A program made the translations under genes and the position numbers. Below the pieces are notes generated by a model, which ran no database searches, was not told where the DNA came from, and saw nothing but the letters and a program-made list of their open reading frames with translations. Below are positions 1-10,595 of a stretch of DNA of 64,000 nt, one piece after another. Source of the stretch: Vicinamibacteria bacterium (GTDB lineage Bacteria > Acidobacteriota > Vicinamibacteria > Fen-336); contig DATMML010000042.1 of NCBI GenBank assembly GCA_035570235.1, positions 1 through 64,000 of the forward strand. The letters are read 5' to 3'. Each line of letters opens with the position of its first letter. The first letter of the stretch is position 1.

Positions 1-303
1 GTACTCACCGTGCTGGGCGGTAGGCCCACGCGGGCGATGACCTACGTCTTCGGCAACGCCCTGATTGCTGTCGAGATGACGAAGCACTCCCCGCGCGTCG
101 GGCTCTACGTGCCGCTCCGCCTTTTAGTGTACGAAATCGAACCCGGCCGTCTCGCAGTTACCTACGACGTCGCATCACGAGCCCTCGCGCAGTACGGCTC
201 GCCAAAGGTCGACTCTGTTGCCCGGGGGTTGGACGCCAAGGTGGAGCAACTCGTAGCAGATGCTGTTCGTTTGTCGTCCTTGGCTATGGAGAACGCCTCA
301 TGA
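1..303 (+). CDS. DUF302 domain protein, 5' end outside window
   Basis: The frame is open from base 1 to a TGA at 301-303, so the N-terminus lies upstream of the window. The visible part reads like the core of a DUF302 domain: a glycine-asparagine turn (YVFGNALIAVEM), then VGLYVPLRLLVYE followed by a beta strand and a C-terminal helix (VARGLDAKVEQLVADAV). DUF302 proteins are small alpha/beta proteins of unknown biochemical role. The stop overlaps the next start by 4 nt (ATGA), so it is probably co-transcribed with the acetyltransferase. The family call rests on pattern memory only. Confidence 0.65.
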   Translation, partial: VLTVLGGRPTRAMTYVFGNALIAVEMTKHSPRVGLYVPLRLLVYEIEPGRLAVTYDVASRALAQYGSPKVDSVARGLDAKVEQLVADAVRLSSLAMENAS

Positions 304-797
304 CGGCGGCTCAGATCAGGCGCGTTGGGCCGGCTGAGGCCTCCGCGTATCAGTCCCTCTTTCTCGAGGCGCTGCGATCCGTTCCGACTGCCTTCGCCGC
401 CGACTACGAACAGGAAGCGGCACGCGGCCTCGATGAAGTGGCCAGGCGTCTTGAGAGAGAGGCGAGCTACGGCGCGTTCCTGAGCGGAACATTGGTGGGA
501 ATCGTGACCCTGCAGGCGCAACCGACGCCGAAGCGACGCCATGTGGGGATGGTCTGGAATATGTACGTCGCCGATGGCCATCGAGGGACCGGCCTCGCGT
601 CCGAGCTGTTCCAGCACGTGCTCCAGGTCGCGGAGCGCGAGGTGGACCAAGTCGACCTCTATGTCGCCGTGGTGAATCAACCGGCCTGGAAGTTCTATCG
701 GCGATTCGCGTTCGAGTCGTACGGCGTCATGCCGCGCGCTCTGCGGGTCGCAGGGGTGGACTACGACGCGTTGATGATGACAAAGAAGTTTCGGTGA
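300..797 (+). CDS. GNAT family N-acetyltransferase
   Basis: A 165-residue protein of the usual GNAT length. The acetyl-CoA binding motif A is visible around residues 85-102 (MYVADGHRGTGLASELF, matching R-x-x-G-x-G/A), preceded by the beta-4 strand GMVWNMYV and followed by a beta-5/alpha-4 segment with the typical aromatic NQPAWKFYRRFAFE. It should transfer an acetyl group from acetyl-CoA to an amine; the acceptor cannot be told. The ATG overlaps the upstream stop, and its own TGA overlaps the GTG of the methyltransferase, giving a three-gene coupled operon. Confidence 0.85.
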   Translation: MTAAQIRRVGPAEASAYQSLFLEALRSVPTAFAADYEQEAARGLDEVARRLEREASYGAFLSGTLVGIVTLQAQPTPKRRHVGMVWNMYVADGHRGTGLASELFQHVLQVAEREVDQVDLYVAVVNQPAWKFYRRFAFESYGVMPRALRVAGVDYDALMMTKKFR

Positions 798-1645
798 CGG
801 AGCAGCCAATGGAGACACCCGAGGCGATCGCACGCCACTACTCGGTTGGCACTGATCTCGACCGCCGGATCGACGAAGTGCTCGGCGCGGCGGGCTTTAA
901 CAAGGCGAAGCCCCCGTCGCCGGATATTCTTGCCGCGCTCGACCAGTTCCACGTCGGTGGAATCGGTGCTACGGCGGACCTTGGGCGCCTGCTGGCCCCG
1001 AATGCTGACGCCCGTGTCCTCGATGTCGGCTCCGGCTTAGGCGGGCCGTCGCGCTATCTGGCCGCACACTTCGGTTGCCGAGTCAGCGGAGTCGACCTGA
1101 GCGAGTCCTACTGTCGAGTCGCCTCCCTCCTCGCTCGACACACTGGCCTAGAGGATCGAGTGGACTACCGGCAGGCCGACGCGCTGCGTCTGCCATTCCC
1201 GGCGGAGTCTTTCGACGCCGTGTGGACGCAACACGTATCGATGAACATCTCGGAGAAGGAGACGTTCTACGAGGGAATCGCGAGAGTGCTCAAACGGACG
1301 GGCAGGTTCGCCCTGCACGACGTCGTGGGGTCCGGCGGCGAATCCATTCGCTTTCCGGTGCCCTGGGCGCGCGATGCAGCGTCGAGCTACCTCGTCACCG
1401 GTGATGAACTACGAAAGGCCGTACTGCACGCGGGCTTTTCTCTTGTCGCGTGGAACGACGTCTCCGTCGCCGCCCTGGACTGGCTCGGAGGCGTGATCGC
1501 GAACACAAGGACCTCCGGACCACCGACGCTCGGCTTGCACCTGGTGCTCGGCCCGGCGTTTCCGGAGATGATTGCGAACTTCCACAGGAACATCGAGGAA
1601 CACCGGTGTGTGCTCGTGCAGGCCGTCTTCGAACGCATCGCATAG
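794..1645 (+). CDS. Class I SAM-dependent methyltransferase
   Basis: A 283-residue protein with a Rossmann-type SAM-binding fold. Motif I is VLDVGSGLGGPSRYLA near residues 76-91; a second acidic strand end (GVDLSESYC) binds the SAM ribose, and the VDYRQADALRLPFP segment is motif II. The N-terminal ALDQFHVGGIGATADL segment resembles small-molecule N-methyltransferases of the sarcosine/dimethylglycine type and UbiE-like enzymes, but the substrate is not determinable. The start is a GTG inside a 4-nt overlap with the acetyltransferase stop. Confidence 0.8.
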   Translation: MTEQPMETPEAIARHYSVGTDLDRRIDEVLGAAGFNKAKPPSPDILAALDQFHVGGIGATADLGRLLAPNADARVLDVGSGLGGPSRYLAAHFGCRVSGVDLSESYCRVASLLARHTGLEDRVDYRQADALRLPFPAESFDAVWTQHVSMNISEKETFYEGIARVLKRTGRFALHDVVGSGGESIRFPVPWARDAASSYLVTGDELRKAVLHAGFSLVAWNDVSVAALDWLGGVIANTRTSGPPTLGLHLVLGPAFPEMIANFHRNIEEHRCVLVQAVFERIA

Positions 1646-1678
1646 CACCCTGGGAGAGGGCTCAGTTGCGGTAACTTC

Positions 1679-1711
1679 TTTCGAACCTCCGACCTCTTGG
1701 TCCCGAACCAC
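1679..1711 (-). other. tRNA-like fragment (anticodon arm to T-loop)
   Basis: Read on the minus strand this is a stretch that looks like the middle of a tRNA-Pro: an anticodon-stem/loop with GGG in the anticodon position (TTCGGGACCAA), a variable stretch, and GGAGGTTCGAA as in a T-arm. The 3' half of the T-arm and both acceptor strands are missing, so it is not a functional tRNA. Such fragments often mark integration junctions. The match is from memory of tRNA-Pro sequences, not from an alignment. Confidence 0.45.
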
Positions 1712-1890
1712 ATCTCAGGTCCCCTCATGCTGCGGGGGGCCCTTTGGGGGCGGCGGATGAAGGCCGGCAACCCCGCTGACCGGTCCACGAGATTGCAGAG
1801 TGTTCCAAGAAGTCTCAAGAATGACGGAACCAAAATGGAACCACGGGGAGGCGGCTTGCGTGGAAGATTTTGCTAAGTTGTTGGCCTAAT

Positions 1891-1967
1891 TGGTACGCCC
1901 GATAGGGCTCGAACCTATAACCTTCGGCTCCGGAGGCCGACGCTCTATCCAGTTGAGCTACGGGCGC
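1891..1967 (-). tRNA. tRNA-Arg (CCG anticodon)
   Basis: A complete cloverleaf can be folded on the minus strand: acceptor GCGCCCG pairs with CGGGCGT (first pair a G-U wobble), D-arm GCTC/GAGC, anticodon stem TCGGC/GCCGA with loop CTCCGGA giving anticodon CCG, and T-arm ATAGG/CCTAT around TTCGAGC. A discriminator A and the CCA end are encoded (positions 1894 and 1893-1891). It reads the CGG codon. tRNA genes are common integration sites, and the flanks here look decayed. Confidence 0.95.
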
Positions 1968-2184
1968 ATTGATATCAACTACTTATGGCTTGCGATTTCG
2001 CTGGCATCTCACTGGCAACATCGGCTTCAGCCTATTTTGCGACGCATCCAGCCGAAGACTGCCAGGGACCAAACGCACGAAACGAGTCTAGCACGTTCCG
2101 GCCGCGGTCGATTCCGCGGAATGTCCTTGCGGCTAGGGGCGGGCGAGCTCACAGATGTAGCGGTCTGATTTAGCAATCAGGAGG

Positions 2185-2445
2185 TTAACGTGATCGGGCT
2201 CCGCTCCTGACGCCCCTCTTGACCGTCCGCACGCCCTTGCCGACGTCCTCGACGACGCCGATGAACTCGTGACCCATGCGCCGCCCTTTCGCGGTCCGCT
2301 CCATCGACTGGTAGGGCCACAGGTCGCTGCCGCAGATGCAGGCCTTGGTCACCCTCACGAGGACGTCGGTCGGCTGGGCCAGCTTCGGGTCGGGTACTCT
2401 TTCCACACGGACGTCGCCGGCCGCGTACATCACGGTTGCTTTCAT
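2185..2445 (-). pseudogene. Zinc-type alcohol dehydrogenase, N-terminal fragment
   Basis: The 86-codon frame encodes only the start of a medium-chain (MDR) alcohol dehydrogenase: MKATVMYAAGDVRVERVPDP, the first zinc-ligand region CICGSDLWPY, and GHEFIGVVEDVGKGVRTVKRG. Full family members have about 340-390 residues and a Rossmann domain, absent here. Homology stops around 2220 and a short unrelated tail runs to the stop. It lies 7 nt behind the cupin/CMD gene, so it was the third gene of that operon. The truncation end faces the tRNA-Arg, which fits a deletion or insertion junction. Confidence 0.8.
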
Positions 2446-2452
2446 CGTGTTC

Positions 2453-4955
<2,503 letters not shown>

Positions 4956-5175
4956 TAGGTCCGTAGGGAGCCGCGACGCCTACCACCGTGTCGCCCATTC
5001 GGGTGCCTTCAGTAAACGCGGCTTGTTGAGATTCAGGTCCACCAGGAGCTGTTCACGGAGACCGTGCCCCCGAACCGCGGCACTGAACAGGCACCCATCT
5101 CCAGATGCCCGACAAAGCTTCTGCTTCTGGAGCGACCCCACGAGGTGGGTGCCCAGCCCTCGCCTGTTTGTTGGC

Positions 5176-5204
5176 TTGAACTCGTATACTGGACTTTGTA
5201 TAAT
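5176..5204 (+). promoter_or_regulatory. Sigma-70-type promoter of the toxin-antitoxin pair
   Basis: TTGAAC (5176-5181) and a perfect TATAAT (5199-5204) are separated by 17 bp. The expected start of transcription is about 5211, two bases before the GTG of the toxin reading frame. No Shine-Dalgarno sequence fits in between, so the message would be leaderless or nearly so. Confidence 0.75.
5185..5202. promoter_or_regulatory. Inverted repeat over the -10 box, candidate operator
   Basis: A perfect dyad TATAC-N8-GTATA lies between the -35 and -10 boxes and overlaps TATAAT. Autorepression by the antitoxin through such a dyad is the rule for HigBA-type modules. The assignment to this antitoxin is inference from position. 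Confidence 0.5.
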
Positions 5205-5212
5205 CCATCGGC

Positions 5213-5548
5213 GTGGTCAAGCCAATTCGCTGGATTGGACCCTCGCTGAACGATCTGAGGGCGTTTCCGGAGGACGCGTGACGCATGGCGGGATTCGAGC
5301 TTCGGAGGGTCCAGCAGGGGCTTCAGCCCACCGACTGGAAGCCGATGCCCAACGTGGGCACCGGTCTCGAAGAGATTCGAATCGGCACCGGGCAAGAGCA
5401 CCGGGTCTTCTACGTTGCCCGCTTCGAGGAATGCGTCTACGTCTTGCACGCCTTCGAGAAGCGGTCTCGGAAGACTCCTGCCACGGAGATTGACATAGCG
5501 CGCGATCGGCTGCGTGAGGTGCTGGCGACGAGGCGGAGGCCACGATGA
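5213..5548 (+). pseudogene. HigB/RelE-like toxin interrupted by an in-frame TGA
   Basis: From GTG 5213 the frame reads VKPIRWIGPSLNDLRAFPED as in phage Gp49/HigB-like toxins, then meets TGA at 5279-5281, and resumes directly as RMAGFELRRVQQGLQPTDW through GTGLEEIRIGTGQEHRVFYV to the true stop. The TGA stands where these toxins usually have arginine; one C-to-T change (CGA to TGA) explains it. Translation could restart at ATG 5285, giving an 87-residue protein without its first helix. The family acts as a ribosome-dependent mRNA interferase; this copy is probably inactive or weakened. It overlaps the antitoxin start by 4 nt. Confidence 0.8.
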
Positions 5549-5856
5549 AGCAGAAGGCAAAGCCTAGAGTGACTCGCTCCAGCGGAAACGTGTTTCGGGA
5601 TCTCGGGTTCCCTCCCGACAAGGCGGAGCACCTCCTGGTGCGTGCCGACCTCATGATCCGGCTCGAAAGGGAGCTCGACTCCCGTAGCTTTAAGCAAGCT
5701 CAGGCCGCCAAGCTTCTTGGAATCACTCAGCCACGAGTCAGCGACTTGCTCCGCGGCCGCGTCGAACTCTTCAGCGCCGATGCTCTCATCGACATGCTGG
5801 CTCGGCTCGGGATCAAGGTCCGTATCGTCGCCTCGACACGGAGGAGAGTCGCGTAG
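5545..5856 (+). CDS. HigA/XRE family antitoxin
   Basis: A 103-residue protein with a helix-turn-helix at residues about 50-75 (KQAQAAKLLGITQPRVSDLL), the form seen in HigA-type antitoxins that follow Gp49-like toxins. It should neutralise the upstream toxin and repress the shared promoter. The ATG overlaps the toxin stop (ATGA). It is intact even though the toxin frame is interrupted, as expected if loss of the toxin came first. Confidence 0.85.
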   Translation: MKQKAKPRVTRSSGNVFRDLGFPPDKAEHLLVRADLMIRLERELDSRSFKQAQAAKLLGITQPRVSDLLRGRVELFSADALIDMLARLGIKVRIVASTRRRVA

Positions 5857-5865
5857 GGCCTGGAT

Positions 5866-6000
5866 TCAGCTCCTGCTCGCCTGGTGCCGGCCAGCCGACA
5901 GTTCGACCACGCGACCCTTGGCCGGCTTGCCGCTGACGATCGCCTCGAGCCGGCGGCCCCACGCCTCAAGAGCCGCCCGTTTCTCCGGGTCATAGGAGTG
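5866..6000 (-). pseudogene. Tyrosine integrase, C-terminal remnant
   Basis: The minus-strand frame ending in TGA at 5868-5866 reads NHSYDPEKRAALEAWGRRLE and continues about 25 residues to its stop. This resembles the tail that follows the catalytic tyrosine region in phage-type integrases (RHSYD-x-EKR-x-ALEAW). The catalytic Arg-His-Arg-Tyr part is gone; a stop sits four codons upstream. The piece is too short to be a working gene. It supports the view that the surrounding 1-6 kb once belonged to a mobile island. Confidence 0.6.
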
Positions 6001-6268
6001 ATTAGATTACCTCGAGAGGAACGGCGGGCGCTGGCGCGTTGGGCCCGGCGAGCAGGACGAGGCCGGGTTCATCGGGCTATGCTAGGGGCCGTTCACCGCT
6101 TCGAGCAGACGGCGGCTGGATGACCGACGGGGACCCCGGCTCGCGACCCGCAGCCACGCGAGTCCGGCCGCCCTTGGCGGCTGAGTGATCCATCTGCGTC
6201 CAGGGCAAGGCCCTTCATGGTCAACGTTCGCCACCGGTTACTGGAAGCCCAACAAAGGGAGTAAGGCT

Positions 6269-7033
6269 GTGTTCGACAGCTATCGCAACAGATACGAAAA
6301 CGCGAGAATGAAACGAGAAGATGGAATCCTCGAGGTCGCCTTGCATTCGGGAGGCGGGCCTCTTGTGTTCAACGGCTACGTGCATGAGGCCCTGGTTGGG
6401 GCATTCCGCGACATCGGTGATGATCGCGAGAACCACGTCGTCATCCTGACCGGCACCGGCACTGAATTCTGCGCCCAGATCACTCCCGATGGTTTCGACT
6501 TCTTCACACCTATTGGATTCGACAAGATCCTCCGGGAGGGCACCAAGCTCCTCGAGAACATTCTCGACATACAGGTCCCGATGATCGCGGCGATCAACGG
6601 GCCGGTGACGGTGCACTCCGAGTATGCCTTGCTCTGCGACATCGTCATTGCCACCGAAGATGCCTACTTCGAGGATGCGCCTCATCCCGCATTCGGCATC
6701 GTCCCAGGTGATGGCTTGCATATCGTGTGGCCCGAAGTCATCGGCGAGATTCGCGGTCGCTATTTCCTGCTCAGCGGCCAGAAACTGAGCGCCGCACAAG
6801 CGAAGGAGTATGGCGCGGTGAACGAGGTCGTTTCTCGTGAAGCCTTGCTGCCGCGTGCCTGGGAACTGGCACGGCACATGAAGAAGCAGAGCCCACTCAC
6901 GTTACGGTACACGAGGATGGCGCTCTCGAATCGCTTTCGTCGCAGGCTCCAGGAGGGGTTGTCGTACGGACTCGCCCTCGAGGGCATCTCTGCGGCACAG
7001 GTCGCGCTGTTGAACGCTCGAGCCAAAAAGTAG
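6269..7033 (+). CDS. Crotonase-fold hydrolase, 6-oxocamphor hydrolase-like
   Basis: A 254-residue enoyl-CoA hydratase/isomerase superfamily protein. The oxyanion-hole region (VILTGTGTEFCAQ) and the helix PMIAAINGPVTVHSEYALL are present, with the catalytic region DAPHPAFGIVPGDGLHIVW. The His in VHSEYALLCD and the His/Asp of the second motif match beta-diketone hydrolases of the 6-oxocamphor hydrolase type better than CoA-ester hydratases, so C-C bond cleavage of a cyclic diketone is a fair guess. GTG 6269 is preferred (GGGAG 9 nt upstream); an in-frame GTG at 6185 would add 28 residues without family support. Confidence 0.75.
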   Translation: MFDSYRNRYENARMKREDGILEVALHSGGGPLVFNGYVHEALVGAFRDIGDDRENHVVILTGTGTEFCAQITPDGFDFFTPIGFDKILREGTKLLENILDIQVPMIAAINGPVTVHSEYALLCDIVIATEDAYFEDAPHPAFGIVPGDGLHIVWPEVIGEIRGRYFLLSGQKLSAAQAKEYGAVNEVVSREALLPRAWELARHMKKQSPLTLRYTRMALSNRFRRRLQEGLSYGLALEGISAAQVALLNARAKK

Positions 7034-7044
7034 GGCCTTGCTCC

Positions 7045-8691
7045 GTGGCTGCCGATACAGATGCCTTCCCGCAACTCAGCGGCGCCGAACTGGCGACGTT
7101 GGGGCAGCTCGGTGTTCGGCGAGCGGTCGGGGCGGGCGAGTACCTGTACCGGGAGAGCGACCCCGGTTACGATTTCTACGTCGTCCTTTCCGGCGCCGTC
7201 GAAATCATCGTCAAGTCTGAGGGTAAGGAACGCGTCATCGCCCGCCACGGAGCCGACCGGTTCCTTGGCGAGTTGAATCTCCTGACCGGCCAGCGCGTGT
7301 TCGTCTCGGCCCGGGTTGCCGAGGCCGGCGAAGTGATCGCCGTTCCGCGTGATGTGCTCAGGCGACTGATGGCCACGGACGCGAGTCTGAGCGACAAGAT
7401 CCTGGCCGCTTTCCTCGCTCGCCGTGCGATTCTGATGAGTGGCGCCGCCTCGGCGATTCGCCTAATTGGATCGCGGTTCTCACCTGACTTCGGCCGCGTT
7501 CGCGAGTTCCTGGTCCGCAGTCATATCCCGCACGAGTGGCTGGACCCGGACGCTGACCGAGAAGTCGAGCGCCTTCTCCGGGAGTTCAATATCGCCCCCC
7601 AGGACTTGCCGGTCGTGATCGCCACGGGCGCGGTGCTGCGCCGCCCGACCCCGAGTGCTCTAGCCGACTACCTCGGGCTGACGGTCGGAAAACTGCCGGA
7701 CCGCTGCTTCGATCTGATCGTCGTGGGCGCCGGTCCGGCTGGGCTCGCGGCAGCAGTGTACGGCGCCTCGGAGGGACTACGCACGCTCGTCCTCGAGATG
7801 GTCGCCGTCGGTGGCCAGGCGGGGTCCAGCTCAAGGATTGAAAACTACCTGGGCTTCCCGACTGGCATCTCTGGGGGGGACCTCACGCAGCGGGCAACGG
7901 TCCAAGCCCAGAAGTTCGGCGCATCTCTCAACAGCCCGTGCGCGGCGGTATCGCTGCGGGAGGAGGCCGGCCATCTCGTACTCCGCTTATCCGACGGCGC
8001 CGATGTCCCGGGTCGGGCGGTGATCGTCGCCACCGGAGCGCGCTACCGGAGGCTCGATGCCGTCGGGCTCGAGCAGTTCGAGTCCCGTGGCGTGTACTAC
8101 GCCGCGACCGAGTTGGAGGCCCGGTCGTGCGCGGGGTCGCCTGTGGTGGTCGCCGGGGGCGGCAACTCCGCTGGACAGGCCACGCTGTTTCTAGCCACTG
8201 CGGCGAGCGCTGTCACCCTCGTGATCCGGGGACCGGACCTCGCGGCAAGCATGTCTCGCTACCTCGTCGATCGGATCGAAGCCGACAAGCGGATCGTCGT
8301 CCGGCGAAACACCAGGATCGTGGCGCTCGAGGGTGACCAAACTCTGACCGGAGTGCGGGTCAGCGGGCCCGATGGCGAGGAAAAGCTCGCCAGCACCGCC
8401 TTGTTCTCGTTCATCGGCGCTGACCCCGCCTCGGATTGGTTGTCGGGCTTCGTCGCGCTTGACGATAACGGATTCGTGCTCACCGACCGATCCCTCGAGC
8501 GCAAGCACCTCGATGGGCGTTGGGAAACGCTCGGACGCCCCCCGCTGCCCTTCGAGGCCAGCCACCCGGGGTTGTTCGCCGTCGGCGACGTCCGCTCCGG
8601 ATCGACCAAACGAGTCGCGGCCGCGGTCGGCGAAGGCTCGGCCGCCGTTCGCTCGGTCCACGCCTACTTGGCATTCGATCGTCATGCCTGA
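7045..8691 (+). CDS. cNMP-binding domain plus thioredoxin-reductase-like flavoprotein
   Basis: A 548-residue fusion. Residues about 10-125 form a cyclic-nucleotide-binding domain (YLYRESDPGYDFYVVLSG, then FLGELNLLTGQR). A glutaredoxin-like stretch follows (about 145-225). The C-terminal part is a thioredoxin-reductase fold with FAD motif DLIVVGAGPAGLAAAVYGAS, NADPH motif VVAGGGNSAGQATLF, and a terminal FAD motif FAVGDVRSGSTKR. The redox CxxC of thioredoxin reductase is absent: the position reads YYAATELEA (about 350-358). It therefore cannot pass electrons through that disulfide; the acceptor is unknown. GTG start, 11 nt after the crotonase gene. Confidence 0.85.
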   Translation: MAADTDAFPQLSGAELATLGQLGVRRAVGAGEYLYRESDPGYDFYVVLSGAVEIIVKSEGKERVIARHGADRFLGELNLLTGQRVFVSARVAEAGEVIAVPRDVLRRLMATDASLSDKILAAFLARRAILMSGAASAIRLIGSRFSPDFGRVREFLVRSHIPHEWLDPDADREVERLLREFNIAPQDLPVVIATGAVLRRPTPSALADYLGLTVGKLPDRCFDLIVVGAGPAGLAAAVYGASEGLRTLVLEMVAVGGQAGSSSRIENYLGFPTGISGGDLTQRATVQAQKFGASLNSPCAAVSLREEAGHLVLRLSDGADVPGRAVIVATGARYRRLDAVGLEQFESRGVYYAATELEARSCAGSPVVVAGGGNSAGQATLFLATAASAVTLVIRGPDLAASMSRYLVDRIEADKRIVVRRNTRIVALEGDQTLTGVRVSGPDGEEKLASTALFSFIGADPASDWLSGFVALDDNGFVLTDRSLERKHLDGRWETLGRPPLPFEASHPGLFAVGDVRSGSTKRVAAAVGEGSAAVRSVHAYLAFDRHA

Positions 8692-8927
8692 TTACGACGC
8701 GCGAGCCGCCCGGCGCAGGAGGATCTAGACATGGCGCCGCGCGTAACGACGACTCATCGCGGTAGGTCGCCTCGTTAGCGCAGCGAGCCGACCATGGAAA
8801 TGGCATTCACGGGGTCAGGGGTTCGATCCCGATCTACTGCGGTGGCGCCCCCGCGTTCTGCGCGGCCTTTTCGATGAGAGAAGCAACCGCCGCCGGCTAC
8901 GACACGTAAACCGCGCGGCTATCGGAC

Positions 8928-9527
8928 CTACTTGAGCAGCTCTCCCGCACGCGCTATTAGATCCTTCTTTAGCTCGTCCTGGATGGGCTTCTCCCCCAGC
9001 CAAATGCCGAACACCGAGGCCGCAAAGGCCTTGTCCTTGATGGGAACCTTGTTGAGGCCCGCCACCTTGACCTCCAGCGCGCCCGCGGGGGTCAGATGGA
9101 ACACGTACTCCTGCCCGTTCTTGGTGTCGCTGAAGTAACCCAAGAGGAGGTCAACTTTCGCGGCGTTGGCGCCCTTCAACGCGTCGCGGAAAGCGTCCCG
9201 AACCTGATCCGTGCTCACGTCACGAACGAACTTGAGCACCATCGCCTTCTCGAAGTCGCCCGAGACGAGAGCCTGGTAGAAGGCGGGTGAATTCGCCTGC
9301 CCCTTGTAGGCGGCGAGGGGCCCCGCCAGGGCGGAATCGGCCACATAGAGGCCCGCCGCGTAGACCTTGACTCTCCCCATCATCTTGCTGCGCACGCCCA
9401 TCCCGAGCAGAGATGTGGGCCCCATCTTGGGCGCGAATCTCACTCCGCTTCGGGGCTCCACGATCTCCTGAGCCACGGCCGTCCCGACGAGACTTCCCGC
9501 GAGCAAAACGGTCACGATTGATCTCAT
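8928..9527 (-). CDS. Secreted chalcone isomerase-like fold protein
   Basis: A 199-residue protein with a signal peptide (MRSIVTVLLAGSLVGTAVAQ) and a chalcone-isomerase-like domain, recognisable by GVRSKMMGRVKVYAAGLYVA and a central helix pair ending in KVPIKDKAFAASVFGIWLG. Bacterial members are periplasmic or lipoprotein paralogues without proven isomerase activity; ligand binding such as fatty acids is the usual suggestion. ATG 9527 is chosen for the signal peptide; GTG 9545 is possible. A TAACAT box ends 8 nt before the ATG. Confidence 0.75.
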   Translation of the reverse strand: MRSIVTVLLAGSLVGTAVAQEIVEPRSGVRFAPKMGPTSLLGMGVRSKMMGRVKVYAAGLYVADSALAGPLAAYKGQANSPAFYQALVSGDFEKAMVLKFVRDVSTDQVRDAFRDALKGANAAKVDLLLGYFSDTKNGQEYVFHLTPAGALEVKVAGLNKVPIKDKAFAASVFGIWLGEKPIQDELKKDLIARAGELLK

Positions 9528-9641
9528 GGCGAGGGATGTTACCACTGAGCAGGGGAGGAAGACGCGGCCAGGATCAACGCCGGCTGCGCTCCGCAGGCAA
9601 CCGCCCGGTGAGGATCGGAGAGGCGTGTTAGGCTCCCCTAA

Positions 9642-10595
9642 ATGATTCTTGACGAGCTCCTGTCGAAGCGTCTCCTGATTCTTTCCGGAAAGGGCGGCGT
9701 GGGCAAGAGCGCGGTGGGCACGGCCTTGGCTCTGACCGCGTGCGACCGTGCCAAACGCGTGCTCATGGTTGAGGTGGGTGCGTCCGTGGAGGCGGCTCGC
9801 TACCTAGGCGCACGGCCCGCAGGCGCGCAGGCCACCGAAGTGAGGCCCGGCCTCTTCACCGTTAACCTGGACCCGGGCGGTGTGCTCGACGAGTACGTCC
9901 GGCAGGTGGTGAAGATCCAGCTCTTGGTGCACCGAATCCTGGAGAACCCGGTCTACCGCCGCTTCGTCTCCGCCGCCCCCGGCTTGCGCGAGCTGATGGT
10001 GCTCGGGAAGCTCATGGTGTTGGAAGAGGCTCGCGACCGCTGGTCGCGGCGGCCCCTCTACGATCTGATCATCCTCGACGCTCCCGCCACCGGCCACGGT
10101 CTCTCTTTCCTCAAGGTTCCTTTGGCCGCGTCAGAGGCCATCCCCGTCGGCCCCGTGGGTCACAATGCCCGGCGCATCCTCCAGCTTTTGCGAGACCCTC
10201 GCCGCACCGGCCTGGCCATCGTGGCCACGCCCGAGGAGATGGCGGTGGTGGAGGCGCTGCAGTTCCACCGACAGGTGGCGAGCGAGGTCGGCATAGCCAC
10301 GAGCGCGGTCATTCTGAACGCTTGCCATGAGAGGAGGCTGGGGGAGGCCCAGGAGAAGGAGGTACGGCGGCTCGTCGCTCAGGGTGCGCACGGACGGCTG
10401 GCGGGGAGGGTGAGCCTTGCCGCCGCCCTGCGGTCTGGCCAGCGGCACATCCGCCGACGGAAGCTCACCCGCTTCTACCAAACCCGGTTGCGGAAGGCTC
10501 TCGACCTGCCCCTCGTCTGCCTGCCCTACCTACCGTGTGAGGAGCTCGGTCCGGCCGAGGTTCGCCTGCTGGCGGACCGCCTCGAGGTCTCGTGA
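9642..10595 (+). CDS. ArsA/Get3-type ATPase, first of three
   Basis: A 317-residue P-loop ATPase with the deviant Walker A of the ArsA/Get3/MinD class, GKGGVGKSAVGTALAL (residues about 16-31, signature Lys before GVGK). The switch II region reads LIILDAPATGHGLSFLKVP. The usual ArsA switch I (DPAHSL) is replaced by MVEVGASVEAARYLG, so it may be a divergent regulatory partner. No arsenite-binding cysteine cluster is seen and no ars genes lie nearby. It overlaps the next gene by 4 nt (GTGA). A TAGGCT box ends 7 nt before the ATG. Confidence 0.88.
   Translation: MILDELLSKRLLILSGKGGVGKSAVGTALALTACDRAKRVLMVEVGASVEAARYLGARPAGAQATEVRPGLFTVNLDPGGVLDEYVRQVVKIQLLVHRILENPVYRRFVSAAPGLRELMVLGKLMVLEEARDRWSRRPLYDLIILDAPATGHGLSFLKVPLAASEAIPVGPVGHNARRILQLLRDPRRTGLAIVATPEEMAVVEALQFHRQVASEVGIATSAVILNACHERRLGEAQEKEVRRLVAQGAHGRLAGRVSLAAALRSGQRHIRRRKLTRFYQTRLRKALDLPLVCLPYLPCEELGPAEVRLLADRLEVS

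Noticed and set aside
1890-2168. 92-codon frame starting within the tRNA-Arg gene
   Set aside because: Its first part is the translated antisense of the tRNA, a common false gene call.
8771-8845. tRNA-like string with GGTTCGATCC and possible acceptor pairing GGTAGGT/ATCTACT
   Set aside because: The D-, anticodon and T-stems cannot be paired into a cloverleaf and no U33-anticodon loop results; at most a degenerate remnant.
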